The notes under the pieces are model-generated. The model made no database searches, was not told where the DNA came from, and saw only the letters and a program-made list of their open reading frames with translations. From an uncultured Eubacteriales bacterium (GTDB taxonomy: Bacteria > Bacillota > Clostridia > Christensenellales > UBA1242), in the NCBI GenBank assembly GCA_948787875.1, contig CAQFKO010000015.1:1-26722 (forward strand): DNA of 26,722 bases. The letters run 5' to 3'. How positions within the stretch are numbered: the stretch's first letter is position 1; every line of letters starts with the position of its first letter. Position numbers and translations under genes: made by a program. This document shows, piece after piece, positions 1 through 7,786 of the stretch.

Positions 1-90
1 AATAAAATTAAATAATTTTGAATTATATTAAAGTTTTTTGAATAAATTTGTTTTAAACATTCAAGCCTTGTCGCTATATGTCGCATTTTG
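1..90. other. spoIVB 3' flank, AT-rich, with tandem TGTCGC repeats
   Basis: This is the noncoding stretch downstream of spoIVB at the window edge. On the plus strand it carries TGTCGC at 69-74 and again at 79-84, exactly 10 bp apart, in an otherwise very AT-rich sequence. Spo0A boxes have the consensus TGTCGAA and often occur as tandem copies one helical turn apart. In Bacillus and Clostridia spo0A usually follows spoIVB, so the position fits a control region for a downstream spo0A gene. That gene lies outside the window and is not seen. No clear terminator or sigma-A promoter is visible here. Confidence 0.4.
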
Positions 91-1212
91 TTAATTATTA
101 ATCATATAATCTGCAAATACACCGTAGCCTTTTGTTGGGTCAGAAACAAATACATGAGTTACCGCACCTACCAATTTTCCGTTTTGAATAATCGGGCTTC
201 CGCTCATACCTTGAACAATACCGCCCGTTTTTGAAATAAGTTCTTTGTCGGTAACTCTTATAAACATGCTTTTGTTATCTTTTGCTCCGTTAAAATATGT
301 TTTTACAATTTCTATATCATAATCTTTTGGTGTAAGGCCGTCTATGGTACACCTTATTTTTGCTTTTCCGCTTCTTACCTCATTACTTCTTGCAACTTCA
401 ACAAGCTCTGAATTATAAGCCTCTATAAAACTGTTTTCAAAAGTTCCATAAACACCGAATTTGTTGTTTTGGTCTAACGAACCAAGCATACTGCCATTTC
501 TTAAAAACAGACCTTTAAGCTCTCCCGGTGCACCCTTTGCGCCCCTTTTGTAACCAACAACATTACATCTGAAAATATTTCCCGAATTTACAGGCATAAG
601 TGCACCCGTATCAATATCACAAACGGGGTGTCCCAATGCTCCAAAACGGTGATTGTCTTTTCTTATATAAGTCAAAGTTCCCACACCCGCAGCATTATCT
701 CTTATCCAAAGTCCAAGTTTATAAATTTTTTGAACCTCATCATAAATCGGTGTAAGTTTGCCAAACTTAGTTTCAGAGCCTCTGTTATACGCAATGTTAA
801 GCTCTTTGCCTGCATACTTTTCACTGTTAATGATGTTTAAAATTTGTTCTGCACTGTTTACTTCTTCATTTTCTATTTTAATTAAAATGTCGCCTTCTTT
901 TAATTCACAAGAAGGATTAGAAACGGCAACTACCACAACACCCGAACAAGAAATAGTAAAGCCCAGCGGAAATCCGCCAAGATAAACATAAATTTTTTCT
1001 GTGTTTGTTGATTCTGGCACAATATTTTTTTTGAATAAGCTTTTTATTATATCACTAAAACTTGGCAAGCTGCTAATTGCTTGATAAGCACAAAATTTTG
1101 AAGGAGTGTTGTTTATTGAAATTGGGTTAAAAAGAACTACGCCAAAACTTAATACGCAAACTATGAAGATAAAAATTCGCATTAAAAATTTTTTTGCAGA
1201 AAATTTTTTCAT
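91..1212 (-). CDS. spoIVB: SpoIVB sporulation serine peptidase (S55 family)
   Basis: SpoIVB is made in the forespore and secreted into the space between the two spore membranes, where it cleaves SpoIVFA and so triggers SpoIVFB to process pro-sigma-K. The 373-residue protein starts with a basic N-terminus and one membrane-spanning or signal segment (about residues 11-30). A PDZ domain (about 75-150) and the S55 peptidase domain follow. The catalytic residues are visible: His195 in ALGHPV, Asp322 in VTDKEL, and Ser337 in QGMSGSP. The Asp-to-Ser spacing of 15 matches B. subtilis SpoIVB (Asp363, Ser378). Length is slightly below the roughly 425 residues of B. subtilis. It follows recN, as in most spore formers. 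Its Shine-Dalgarno sequence AGGAG (1223-1227) lies partly inside a hairpin, suggesting post-transcriptional or promoter-dependent control. Confidence 0.96.
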   Translation of the reverse strand: MKKFSAKKFLMRIFIFIVCVLSFGVVLFNPISINNTPSKFCAYQAISSLPSFSDIIKSLFKKNIVPESTNTEKIYVYLGGFPLGFTISCSGVVVVAVSNPSCELKEGDILIKIENEEVNSAEQILNIINSEKYAGKELNIAYNRGSETKFGKLTPIYDEVQKIYKLGLWIRDNAAGVGTLTYIRKDNHRFGALGHPVCDIDTGALMPVNSGNIFRCNVVGYKRGAKGAPGELKGLFLRNGSMLGSLDQNNKFGVYGTFENSFIEAYNSELVEVARSNEVRSGKAKIRCTIDGLTPKDYDIEIVKTYFNGAKDNKSMFIRVTDKELISKTGGIVQGMSGSPIIQNGKLVGAVTHVFVSDPTKGYGVFADYMINN

Positions 1213-1243
1213 AAAAAAACTACTCCTAATATAAGTAGTTTTT
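1213..1243 (-). terminator. Terminator-like hairpin over the spoIVB ribosome-binding site
   Basis: The arms 1215-1224 (AAAAACTACT) and 1234-1243 (AGTAGTTTTT) are perfect 10-bp complements with a 9-base loop. Read on the minus strand, the 3' arm ends in a run of seven T followed directly by the spoIVB ATG. It therefore looks like a rho-independent terminator for recN that touches the next start codon. The spoIVB Shine-Dalgarno AGGAG (1223-1227) is half in the loop and half in the 3' arm, so folding would also hinder translation. Confidence 0.6.
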
Positions 1244-1265
1244 GTTCAATATTAATAATTATTCA
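1236..1265 (-). promoter_or_regulatory. Possible sigma-G-type promoter for spoIVB
   Basis: On the minus strand TGAATA (1260-1265) is followed after 17 bases by AAAACTA (1236-1242). The B. subtilis sigma-G consensus is close to TGAATA and CATACTA with a 17-18 base spacer, so the -35 is perfect and the -10 matches at 5 of 7. B. subtilis spoIVB is transcribed by sigma-F and sigma-G. The -10 lacks the leading C, and AT-rich sequence gives many chance matches, so this is tentative. Confidence 0.3.
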
Positions 1266-1296
1266 TAAAAACTTTGATTATTTTTATTCCAATATA

Positions 1297-2973
1297 TTAT
1301 CTGCCACAAGAATCCAGCATCAATTTGGCGTGCTGTCTTGAATAATCGGAAACTTCTCCACCGATAATTCTTGCAATCTCTTCAATACGCTCGTCATAAC
1401 CTAATTTCACTACAAAAGTTTTGGTTTTTCCGTTATCCACAAACTTTGTTATTTTGTAATGATTTTGTCCATGACTAGCAACCTGAGCCAAGTGAGTTAC
1501 GCAAATAACCTGATGGTTTTTTCCGATAGAAGCAAGTTTTTGTGCAAGCACATTGGCGGTATCTCCACTTATTCCCGTGTCTATTTCGTCAAAAATCATA
1601 GTATCAACATGGTCAATATCTGCCGTAATATTTTTTACCGCAAGCATAAACCTGCTCATTTCGCCACCGCTGGCAACTTTATTCAATGGTTTTGCCGGCT
1701 GACCTAAGTTGGCGGAAAACATAAACTCTATTTGGTCAAAACCGTTAATATCGCAACTGTCAATAGACAAATTATTAAATTGTATATAAAATTCAGAATT
1801 TTTCATAGAAAGTTCCGAAAGTTCTTTTTTTACGCTATCAGCTAGTTTTGAAGCCGTATTCTTTCTGATTTGGGTCAAAACTGCGGCTTTTTCTATTAAA
1901 TTTTCAGATAACTGCTCTTTTTGTTGTTCGAGCTTTTCAACAATTTCAGCAGAATTTATAAGTTTTTCATATTCTCCCTTAATTTTTGCCAAATACGAAT
2001 TAATCTCACTTATGTTTGCGCCGTATTTCTTTTTTAGCAAAGTAAGCAAATCCAAACGCTTTTCATTGGCCTCCGCCGCGCCTTCGTCAAATTCAAGCCC
2101 AGCTTTTGCACTTTCAACAACATCTGCAATATCTTCGATTTCATACCTGACCGAAGACAAACGCTTTGAAAGCTCTTCTTGTTCCGGCAAATATTTTATA
2201 ATATCAAGAAGTTCATGGTCGCACTTTTTTACAAGTTCGAGCAAACCGAAAACCTCACCGCCACCCTCAAAATAAGAGGAAACTCTGTCTAATGACAAGG
2301 CAATTTTTTCTTGATTTAAAACTTTAATGCGAAATTCTTTTAAACTTTCTTCCTCACCTTCAACAAAATTGGCCTCTTCAATTTCATTGATTTGATAAGT
2401 ATATAAGTCAATCATTTTTTCTCTGTCACGACTGTCAAAGTTAAAGCCCGAAAGTTGTTTTAAAGTTGATTTTAATTCAAAATAAACGTCCATGTAAGCT
2501 TTTTTTGCAAGCATCAGTTCACTTCCGCCAAAGTCATCAAGCGCTCTAAGTTGATTTTCTTCCCTTAAAAGTTCTTGGTGCTGAAATTGACCATGCAAAT
2601 CCATAAGCGGTGCGGTTATTGTTTTTAGCATCGAAAGCGTAAACGACTTTCCGTTAACTCTGCACTCATTTTTGCCGTCGACAGAAAGTTTTCTGTAAAT
2701 TATAATTGTGTTTTCTTTTTCTAATCCAAAATCTTCAAGTTTGTTTAAAACCTCTTCCAAATCCGTTTGAAAAACCGCCTCCACACTCGCAAATTGCTCA
2801 CCATAAGAAATCAAGCTTTTGTCTGCCTTTTCACCCAAAAGCAGTGCAAGCGAATCAATAATAAGCGACTTTCCTGCACCTGTTTCACCTGTAAGCACAT
2901 TAAACCCCTCACAAAGATCTATTGTGAGATTATCAATAAGTGCTATGTTTTTTATGGTTAAGCTTTGAAGCAT
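1297..2973 (-). CDS. recN: DNA repair protein RecN
   Basis: RecN is an SMC-like ATPase that acts early in double-strand break repair by holding DNA ends. The 558-residue product has the family layout: Walker A GETGAGKS at residues 29-36 after the N-terminal TIKNIALID, a long coiled-coil middle (about 150-380), then the ABC signature ASGGEMSRFML and Walker B IFDEIDTGISG near the C-terminus. Length is close to the usual 550-570. The start is supported by AAGGAG, which lies in the last codons of xseB only a few bases upstream. It is the last gene of the asp23-nusB-xseAB-recN run. The usual clostridial insertions between xseB and recN (ispA, dxs, tlyA, nadK, argR) are absent. Confidence 0.97.
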   Translation of the reverse strand: MLQSLTIKNIALIDNLTIDLCEGFNVLTGETGAGKSLIIDSLALLLGEKADKSLISYGEQFASVEAVFQTDLEEVLNKLEDFGLEKENTIIIYRKLSVDGKNECRVNGKSFTLSMLKTITAPLMDLHGQFQHQELLREENQLRALDDFGGSELMLAKKAYMDVYFELKSTLKQLSGFNFDSRDREKMIDLYTYQINEIEEANFVEGEEESLKEFRIKVLNQEKIALSLDRVSSYFEGGGEVFGLLELVKKCDHELLDIIKYLPEQEELSKRLSSVRYEIEDIADVVESAKAGLEFDEGAAEANEKRLDLLTLLKKKYGANISEINSYLAKIKGEYEKLINSAEIVEKLEQQKEQLSENLIEKAAVLTQIRKNTASKLADSVKKELSELSMKNSEFYIQFNNLSIDSCDINGFDQIEFMFSANLGQPAKPLNKVASGGEMSRFMLAVKNITADIDHVDTMIFDEIDTGISGDTANVLAQKLASIGKNHQVICVTHLAQVASHGQNHYKITKFVDNGKTKTFVVKLGYDERIEEIARIIGGEVSDYSRQHAKLMLDSCGR

Positions 2974-2976
2974 AAT

Positions 2977-3195
2977 TTACTCCTTGTCTGTGTCTAATGG
3001 TCTTTCGATAATTTTATCTATTTCGCTTTTTACGGCAACAATTTTGCCCTCTGTTTGTTTCAACAAATCCAAACAAAGTTTTGTGTAATTTACACTTTCT
3101 TCATAAAGAGAAAGCGACTTATCCAATGTGATTTCGGGACTGTCTAGTTCGTCTTTGATTTTCTCTAATTTTTGTAAAGCTTCTTCAAATGTCAT
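2977..3195 (-). CDS. xseB: Exodeoxyribonuclease VII small subunit
   Basis: XseB binds the coiled-coil region of XseA to form exodeoxyribonuclease VII, a metal-independent single-strand DNA exonuclease. The 72-residue product is all-helical. It begins with the family signature MTFEEALQKLEKI, followed by LDKSLSLYEES. Length is normal for the family. Its ATG overlaps the end of xseA by four bases, and its own last codons carry the recN Shine-Dalgarno sequence, so the three genes are very likely translated as one coupled unit. Confidence 0.94.
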   Translation of the reverse strand: MTFEEALQKLEKIKDELDSPEITLDKSLSLYEESVNYTKLCLDLLKQTEGKIVAVKSEIDKIIERPLDTDKE

Positions 3196-4388
3196 AAGTT
3201 GTTCTCCTTTAAACTTTTATTTGTAACAGTAGCAGAAATTTCACCATCACAAAGTTTTATTAAAATGTTTTCGCCCACATCAACATTATTCACGCTATTT
3301 AGCCTTTTATTACCTTGCTGAATAACAGCGTAGCCGTTTTTCAAAATTTTAAGAGGATTAAGTTTGTCAATAACAGCGATTGATGCATTGATTTTGTTTT
3401 CACAAGCCTTTATATTTTTGTCAGCCAAATTTTCTATATCTTTAACAAGCGAAAAAAGTTTTGATTTTGACTCGCCTAATTTGAGTTTTGTTTTATCAAT
3501 AACTTGGCTTTGAAAGTTAAACAAATTGTTTTGATTTTGTTTTAACAATTTGCTAACAAAATAATAATTTGTTTCCGCCAACTGACCAATAAAATTAAGC
3601 TGTTCAAAATAGTCAAAAAATGCGACCTCTGCCGCAACGGACGGAGTCGGCACTCTTAAATCCGAAGCAAAGTCCGAAAGAGTAAAATCAGTTTCATGCC
3701 CAACGGCAGAAATTACAGGAATATTGCTGCTGTAAATTGATTTTACTATCTTTTCTGTGTTAAAAGGCGCCAAATCTTCTATTGAACCACCGCCTCTTGC
3801 AACAATAATTGTGTCTATATCATTTCTTGAATTAAAATATTCTATTCCTTTGCAAAGTTCGTCTTCCGCACCTATGCCTTGAACCTTTGACGGAAAAACA
3901 ATAATGTCTGTATAAGGATTTTTTCGTCTTGCAACATGAATTATATCTCTTATTACCGCGCCCGTTTCACTTGTAACTACTCCCACCTTTTTTGCAAATT
4001 TCGGAATTGACTTTTTTATTTCTTCTTTAAAAAGACCTTGCTTTTCAAGTTTTTCTTTAAGTTCCAAAAACTTTTGATAAAGGTCACCCATGCCAGCAGC
4101 GGCTGCCCTTGCAACAATAAAATTCAATCTTCCCGACTTAACATAAAAATTGACCTTTCCAAAAACGGTTACTCTGTCGCCGTTTTTAATATTAAGACCG
4201 TCTGCCCCGAACTTTACGCAAGAAAGAAGCGCACCTTCGTCTTTTAGGTCAAAGTATGCATTTGCACCGGATATTTTAAAATTTGTTACTTCACCGAAAA
4301 TGCTAATATCATGCAAAAACTCTTCGGCATCAAAGATGTTTTTTACAAAGGTATTAAATTGCACAACCGATAGCGTTAAAGTTTTCAT
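3192..4388 (-). CDS. xseA: Exodeoxyribonuclease VII large subunit
   Basis: XseA is the catalytic subunit of exodeoxyribonuclease VII. The 398-residue product has an N-terminal OB-fold (about residues 4-100, with FGEVTNFK and VTVFGKVNFY) for single-stranded DNA. The catalytic domain contains VGVVTSETGAVIRDI, IIVARGGGSIEDL, ISAVGHETDFTLSD and LRVPTPSVAAE. A C-terminal coiled-coil follows that binds XseB. Length is close to the roughly 400-450 of the family. The start follows a good AAGGGG Shine-Dalgarno sequence and lies 13 bases after nusB. The stop overlaps the xseB start by four bases. Confidence 0.97.
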   Translation of the reverse strand: MKTLTLSVVQFNTFVKNIFDAEEFLHDISIFGEVTNFKISGANAYFDLKDEGALLSCVKFGADGLNIKNGDRVTVFGKVNFYVKSGRLNFIVARAAAAGMGDLYQKFLELKEKLEKQGLFKEEIKKSIPKFAKKVGVVTSETGAVIRDIIHVARRKNPYTDIIVFPSKVQGIGAEDELCKGIEYFNSRNDIDTIIVARGGGSIEDLAPFNTEKIVKSIYSSNIPVISAVGHETDFTLSDFASDLRVPTPSVAAEVAFFDYFEQLNFIGQLAETNYYFVSKLLKQNQNNLFNFQSQVIDKTKLKLGESKSKLFSLVKDIENLADKNIKACENKINASIAVIDKLNPLKILKNGYAVIQQGNKRLNSVNNVDVGENILIKLCDGEISATVTNKSLKENNL

Positions 4389-4400
4389 TATAACCCCTTT

Positions 4401-4799
4401 CTAATCCGCAAATTTTGAAAGCACACCGTTAATATATTTTGCACTTTTTTCCGTTGAATATTTTTTTGCCAAAGTTATTGCTTCGTTCGCACTAACCTTA
4501 AATGGCACAGATTTCACAAATTTTATTTCATAAATCGCCAAAAGAAGCAAGGCTCTGTCAACCTTGTAAAGCCTTTCTAGTTCAAACTTTTCCACACTTT
4601 CAGACAAAATTTGGTTTAGCTCGTCGTAATGCTCTGCAACTCCGTTATAAATTTCGTTTACATATGCCAAATCGTCATTTTTATCTTTGCCGGAAAAATC
4701 TGAGGCATACTCACTGACAAGCTCTTCCTTTTTTTCGCCACTGAACATAAATTCAAACACTAATTTAAATGCAACATCTCTTGCTTCTCTTCTACTCAT
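4401..4799 (-). CDS. nusB: Transcription antitermination factor NusB
   Basis: NusB binds BoxA RNA with ribosomal protein S10 and supports antitermination in rRNA operons. The 132-residue product is the normal size and begins with SRREARDVAFKLVFE, the family N-terminus. It also has the family motifs LERLYKVDRALLLLAIYEI and VSANEAITLAKKYSTEKSAKYINGVL. It sits between the unknown 435-codon gene and xseA with gaps of about 12 bases, the usual clostridial nusB-xseA-xseB order. Confidence 0.96.
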   Translation of the reverse strand: MSRREARDVAFKLVFEFMFSGEKKEELVSEYASDFSGKDKNDDLAYVNEIYNGVAEHYDELNQILSESVEKFELERLYKVDRALLLLAIYEIKFVKSVPFKVSANEAITLAKKYSTEKSAKYINGVLSKFAD

Positions 4800-4811
4800 T
4801 TTTATTTTCCT

Positions 4812-6119
4812 TTATCCTTCAAAATCATACATTTTTTCTTGAACATTTTGGTCTTCCAAACTTTTTGTTTCTTTGGTTGAACCGTTAAACTCCGAGCCAT
4901 ATTTTTTTATTATAACTCTTTTTTTCTTTTTTAAAACAGACTCTCTTTTTTCTTCAAAATTTTCATTAACATCTGTTTCAGACAAGTGCTCAATTTCTTC
5001 AAAACCTTTGCTTCCAAACTGATTTTGCATTGATTCAAACTGTTCACTGCTAAGTTCGCCAAAAAAATCCGATTCGCTATATCTTTGAGGGTCTAAACCT
5101 ATTTTTTGATTATTTTGATAAAAACTTTCGTCTTCTTGCAAAAAATTTGAAGTCGAATAATTAAAACTCTCGTCAATAGCATATCTTTTTGAGTCAGAAC
5201 CCATTTCCTCAAACGACAACATATCCATAATTTGTTCGGTAAATGATTTTGGCTTTTTAATTTCTTGTTTAGGCTTTCCTTCTACAAATGAAGGTTGTTG
5301 TTTTTCAATAATTGGCTGCTGAACATTAGGCACAATAGACTCATGGTTATTTCCGCCGTCAGAAACCTTTACTTTTACAGAATCTTCAACACTAGAAACA
5401 TTTTGCTCTATTGTTATGCTTTTTATATTGTGTATTCCAAAATCAGTGGGTCTTAAAATTTCTTTCTGCTCCAAAACCAAATTATTGCCGTCATCTTGCT
5501 TTGGTGCTGACACCATTTCTATTTCTCCGCTTTTAAAAGGCTTAAAAATCTTGTTCTTTCTTACAACTCCGCCTTTTGCTGCACTTATCATAGAATATAT
5601 ATAAAGCATAAAAAAATGTGCAAACAAATCAATAATTAATTGCTTTTTTATTTTTTTATAATATTTTGTGTAATCAAAAAACGAACGAAGAACCTCTTTT
5701 GCCTTTCCGCCAGAAAGTGCATCTATCATTTTAAAAAGCTCATCAGCCTCTGCTTGCTTTCCGTCAAGCACAGCTCGTTTGTATCTTGATTTCAATTCTT
5801 CAAGCGTGCTTTTATTGTCTTTTACCTTGTTGTTTTTGCAAGAGAATTTAACGGTTTGTCCTTGAAACTTTCCTATTTTGCCTACTCTGTTTTTAAGCAC
5901 AAAAACTATCGGAATTTCATAACCTTGCTCGGAAAACTTTGGAAAAACTCCCAAAATCTCATAAGGCGTCAAAACCCTTGAACCGTCTTCATGAAAGGTT
6001 GGCTCAATTCCCAAAAGAGAATAAATATTAATAAATTCGTCAGAAACTAAAAGCTTGCTTTTTGGCAAGCCCATTTCTTTCAAATATTTTAACACTTCCT
6101 CATTAGAAAAGCCTTCCAT
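4812..6119 (-). CDS. Unknown 435-residue protein between asp23 and nusB
   Basis: I do not recognise this protein. Three regions can be seen. Residues 1-100 look folded, with acidic helices and the stretches TPYEILGVFPKFSEQGYE and IPIVFVLKNRVGKIGKFQGQ. Residues 105-185 are helical and basic (LEELKSRYKRAVLDGKQAEADELF) and lead into one hydrophobic stretch at about 160-183 (LIIDLFAHFFMLYIYSMISA), which could be a single membrane span or a buried helix. Residues 200-435 are rich in Glu, Gln, Ser, Asn and Lys with little hydrophobicity and are probably disordered, with a basic cluster KKKKRVIIKK near the end. The start follows GAGGG. It is 20 bases after the asp23-family gene and 13 bases before nusB, so it is surely co-transcribed. 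Context hints at an envelope or transcription role, but no function can be assigned. Confidence 0.85.
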   Translation of the reverse strand: MEGFSNEEVLKYLKEMGLPKSKLLVSDEFINIYSLLGIEPTFHEDGSRVLTPYEILGVFPKFSEQGYEIPIVFVLKNRVGKIGKFQGQTVKFSCKNNKVKDNKSTLEELKSRYKRAVLDGKQAEADELFKMIDALSGGKAKEVLRSFFDYTKYYKKIKKQLIIDLFAHFFMLYIYSMISAAKGGVVRKNKIFKPFKSGEIEMVSAPKQDDGNNLVLEQKEILRPTDFGIHNIKSITIEQNVSSVEDSVKVKVSDGGNNHESIVPNVQQPIIEKQQPSFVEGKPKQEIKKPKSFTEQIMDMLSFEEMGSDSKRYAIDESFNYSTSNFLQEDESFYQNNQKIGLDPQRYSESDFFGELSSEQFESMQNQFGSKGFEEIEHLSETDVNENFEEKRESVLKKKKRVIIKKYGSEFNGSTKETKSLEDQNVQEKMYDFEG

Positions 6120-6138
6120 ATTTCCCTCAACTGAAATT

Positions 6139-6534
6139 TTAGCTTACAAAATCGCTGTCTAAATCGTTAAAAGTTACGCCCACAACATGAACATTAACGG
6201 CTTCTACTTTAAACTCTGTCATAGAGCCCACGCTTGACTTGATATTTTCTTGCACCCTAAATGCAACATCTTTAACAGAATAGCCGAATTTTACATTTAC
6301 AAAAACATCAATCAGCACATTGCCTTCGTTTGTAAACTCAACAATAATGCCTCTGCTTACATTTTTGCTGAGGGCACTTCTAAATGGTGAAACAGCAGTT
6401 CTTGAAATAGATGCAATTCCGTTAATCTCTTGTGTTGCAAGCGAAACAATGCTGATAACCACATTTCTTTTGTAAGTTACATTGTCTTTAACTTTATCTT
6501 CGTCAATAACAACTGCTTTAACTTTTTTTGCCAT
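6139..6534 (-). CDS. Asp23/Gls24 family envelope stress protein
   Basis: This 131-residue protein belongs to the Asp23/Gls24 (DUF322, YqhY-like) family. Members are small cytosolic or membrane-associated proteins linked to the cell envelope or fatty-acid metabolism; B. subtilis YqhY sits beside accBC and nusB. Family hallmarks are visible: the N-terminal VVISIVSLATQEINGIASI, the IIVEF and VLIDVFVNVKFGYSV strands, the amphipathic segment VAFRVQENIKSSVGSMT, and the final VEAVNVHVVGVTF. It is the first gene after the spoIIIA terminator and has its own strong promoter (6566-6594), so it probably opens the nusB-xseAB-recN unit. The start follows GGAG. Confidence 0.92.
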   Translation of the reverse strand: MAKKVKAVVIDEDKVKDNVTYKRNVVISIVSLATQEINGIASISRTAVSPFRSALSKNVSRGIIVEFTNEGNVLIDVFVNVKFGYSVKDVAFRVQENIKSSVGSMTEFKVEAVNVHVVGVTFNDLDSDFVS

Positions 6535-6565
6535 AATTATTTACTCCATTACTTTACTCAAACTG

Positions 6566-6594
6566 ATTATATCATATAAGATATTTAAAATCAA
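6566..6594 (-). promoter_or_regulatory. Strong sigma-A promoter (extended -10) for the asp23-nusB-recN unit
   Basis: On the minus strand TTGATT (6589-6594) is followed after exactly 17 bases by TATAAT (6566-6571). A TG one base upstream of the -10 (6573-6574) makes it an extended -10. It lies about 32 bases upstream of the Asp23-family ATG and just downstream of the spoIIIAH terminator. Confidence 0.8.
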
Positions 6595-6624
6595 TTTTAT
6601 TTAACAATTTTTACAGATAATAAA

Positions 6625-6649
6625 ACAAAAAGCAGAGCCCTTGCCCTGC
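6625..6649 (-). terminator. Rho-independent terminator after spoIIIAH
   Basis: Read on the minus strand, GCAGGGC (6643-6649) pairs with GCTCTGC (6632-6638), seven pairs including one G-U, around the loop AAGG. It is followed at once by TTTTTGTTTTA. It starts about 20 bases after the spoIIIAH stop and closes the spoIIIA operon. Confidence 0.85.
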
Positions 6650-6668
6650 ATATTTTGCTTTTATAATT

Positions 6669-7136
6669 TTAAACAGAAGTTACTTTTACATTAGTTGCGG
6701 AAGTACCTGTTTCTTTTACCAAAATAGATAAGATTTTTGCAACATCATCAGCGTTAAGTCCATTGCTTTTAACCATAACAGTATATGAACCGTCAGAATC
6801 AGTAACTACCGCGTCATCATAACCGGCAGCCATAATCATACCTTCAAGCACTGTTTCTTTTTCCATTTTTGCCGCAAGATTAGATATTAATGCATTTGTT
6901 TCGATAATTTGCTCTGCATCTGTTGATGTTTTGATAATGTTGTTATAATAGCTAAGCATAGTTTCTCTTGTTTCCTTTTTTGTTGCCCTATAACTTGTTA
7001 AAAAGCTGGCACTCTCATAACTTGATGTTGGCACATTGTCTGCATTTTTGTTTAAAAACAAGTTCAAACAACCTGTCACAACCAAAAGTGCAACCATTCC
7101 GAATAAAATTAAAATCTTTTTCTTTTTTGTTAACAT
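6669..7136 (-). CDS. spoIIIAH: Stage III sporulation protein AH
   Basis: SpoIIIAH is a mother-cell membrane protein whose extracellular domain binds SpoIIQ of the forespore, forming the channel that joins the two cells during engulfment. From the chosen ATG it has 155 residues: a KKKK start, one hydrophobic segment (about 7-22), a flexible region, and a C-terminal ring-building domain (GMIMAAGYDDAVVTDSDG, then LNADDVAKILSILVKET). The start at 7136 has GGGAGG seven bases upstream. A second in-frame ATG at 7169 also has a good AGGAG, so a form 11 residues longer is possible. The segment ends LLVVTGC, where most family members have Tyr rather than Cys; this happens to match a lipobox. It is the last gene of the operon. 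Confidence 0.92.
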   Translation of the reverse strand: MLTKKKKILILFGMVALLVVTGCLNLFLNKNADNVPTSSYESASFLTSYRATKKETRETMLSYYNNIIKTSTDAEQIIETNALISNLAAKMEKETVLEGMIMAAGYDDAVVTDSDGSYTVMVKSNGLNADDVAKILSILVKETGTSATNVKVTSV

Positions 7137-7183
7137 TTTTCCTACCTCCCTAAAATATACAATCTTCATAACCAACGCTCCTT

Positions 7184-7744
7184 TTAACTTTCCTGTAATA
7201 TGTTTATGCATGATTCCTCTATGTTTAGAACCACTGAGATTGCTCGAACAATATTATATTTTGTCGAAGCACTTATATTATTTACCACAATCAACACGCC
7301 CGTTACCTTTGGCATAATTGTAGTCACCACAACAGGCGTCGAAATCGAACCGTTTTTTTCAAACACAACTGTGGTGGATTTTGTTGAAGTTGTGATCTCT
7401 CCGTCTTTGTTTGTGGTAGTAACTTCTTCGGTTTCCGTCAAATACTTTATTTCGGGCGTGGAATCTATCATGACAAAGGCAGAAACCTTATTAATACTTT
7501 CCATCTGCATCAGCATGCTCGACAGTTTGTTTTCGATTGATGCGGCATAGTCTGTAATCAATATTTTTTGAGAAGTTCCGCCATCTGATTTTGCCGAATT
7601 CTTTGCACTCTTTGGAACATAAATACTTATAACCAGCATAAGTGCAATAACAACAAAAGCAATTCCCGTGAGCAATACTTTTTTGTTAGAATTTTTAAGA
7701 TTTGACATCTTTTTTTTGATTGTTGAAAAATCCAATAATTTCAT
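7184..7744 (-). CDS. spoIIIAG: Stage III sporulation protein AG
   Basis: SpoIIIAG forms a large ring in the space between mother cell and forespore as part of the SpoIIIA-SpoIIQ channel. The 186-residue product has a short basic cytosolic N-terminus, one membrane segment at about 24-43 (VLLTGIAFVVIALMLVISIY), a linker, and then the ring domain. Visible parts of that domain are IENKLSSMLMQMESINKVSAFVMI, the beta-hairpin insert rich in Thr (TETEEVTTTNKDGEITTST), and VTGVLIVVNNISA followed by a C-terminal helix. This matches the family, which resembles the secretion-ring fold of type III secretion systems. It lies between spoIIIAF and spoIIIAH. Confidence 0.94.
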   Translation of the reverse strand: MKLLDFSTIKKKMSNLKNSNKKVLLTGIAFVVIALMLVISIYVPKSAKNSAKSDGGTSQKILITDYAASIENKLSSMLMQMESINKVSAFVMIDSTPEIKYLTETEEVTTTNKDGEITTSTKSTTVVFEKNGSISTPVVVTTIMPKVTGVLIVVNNISASTKYNIVRAISVVLNIEESCINILQES

Positions 7745-7786
7745 AAACCACCATTAAATTTTATGCAATAAAAATTGCCAATATTA

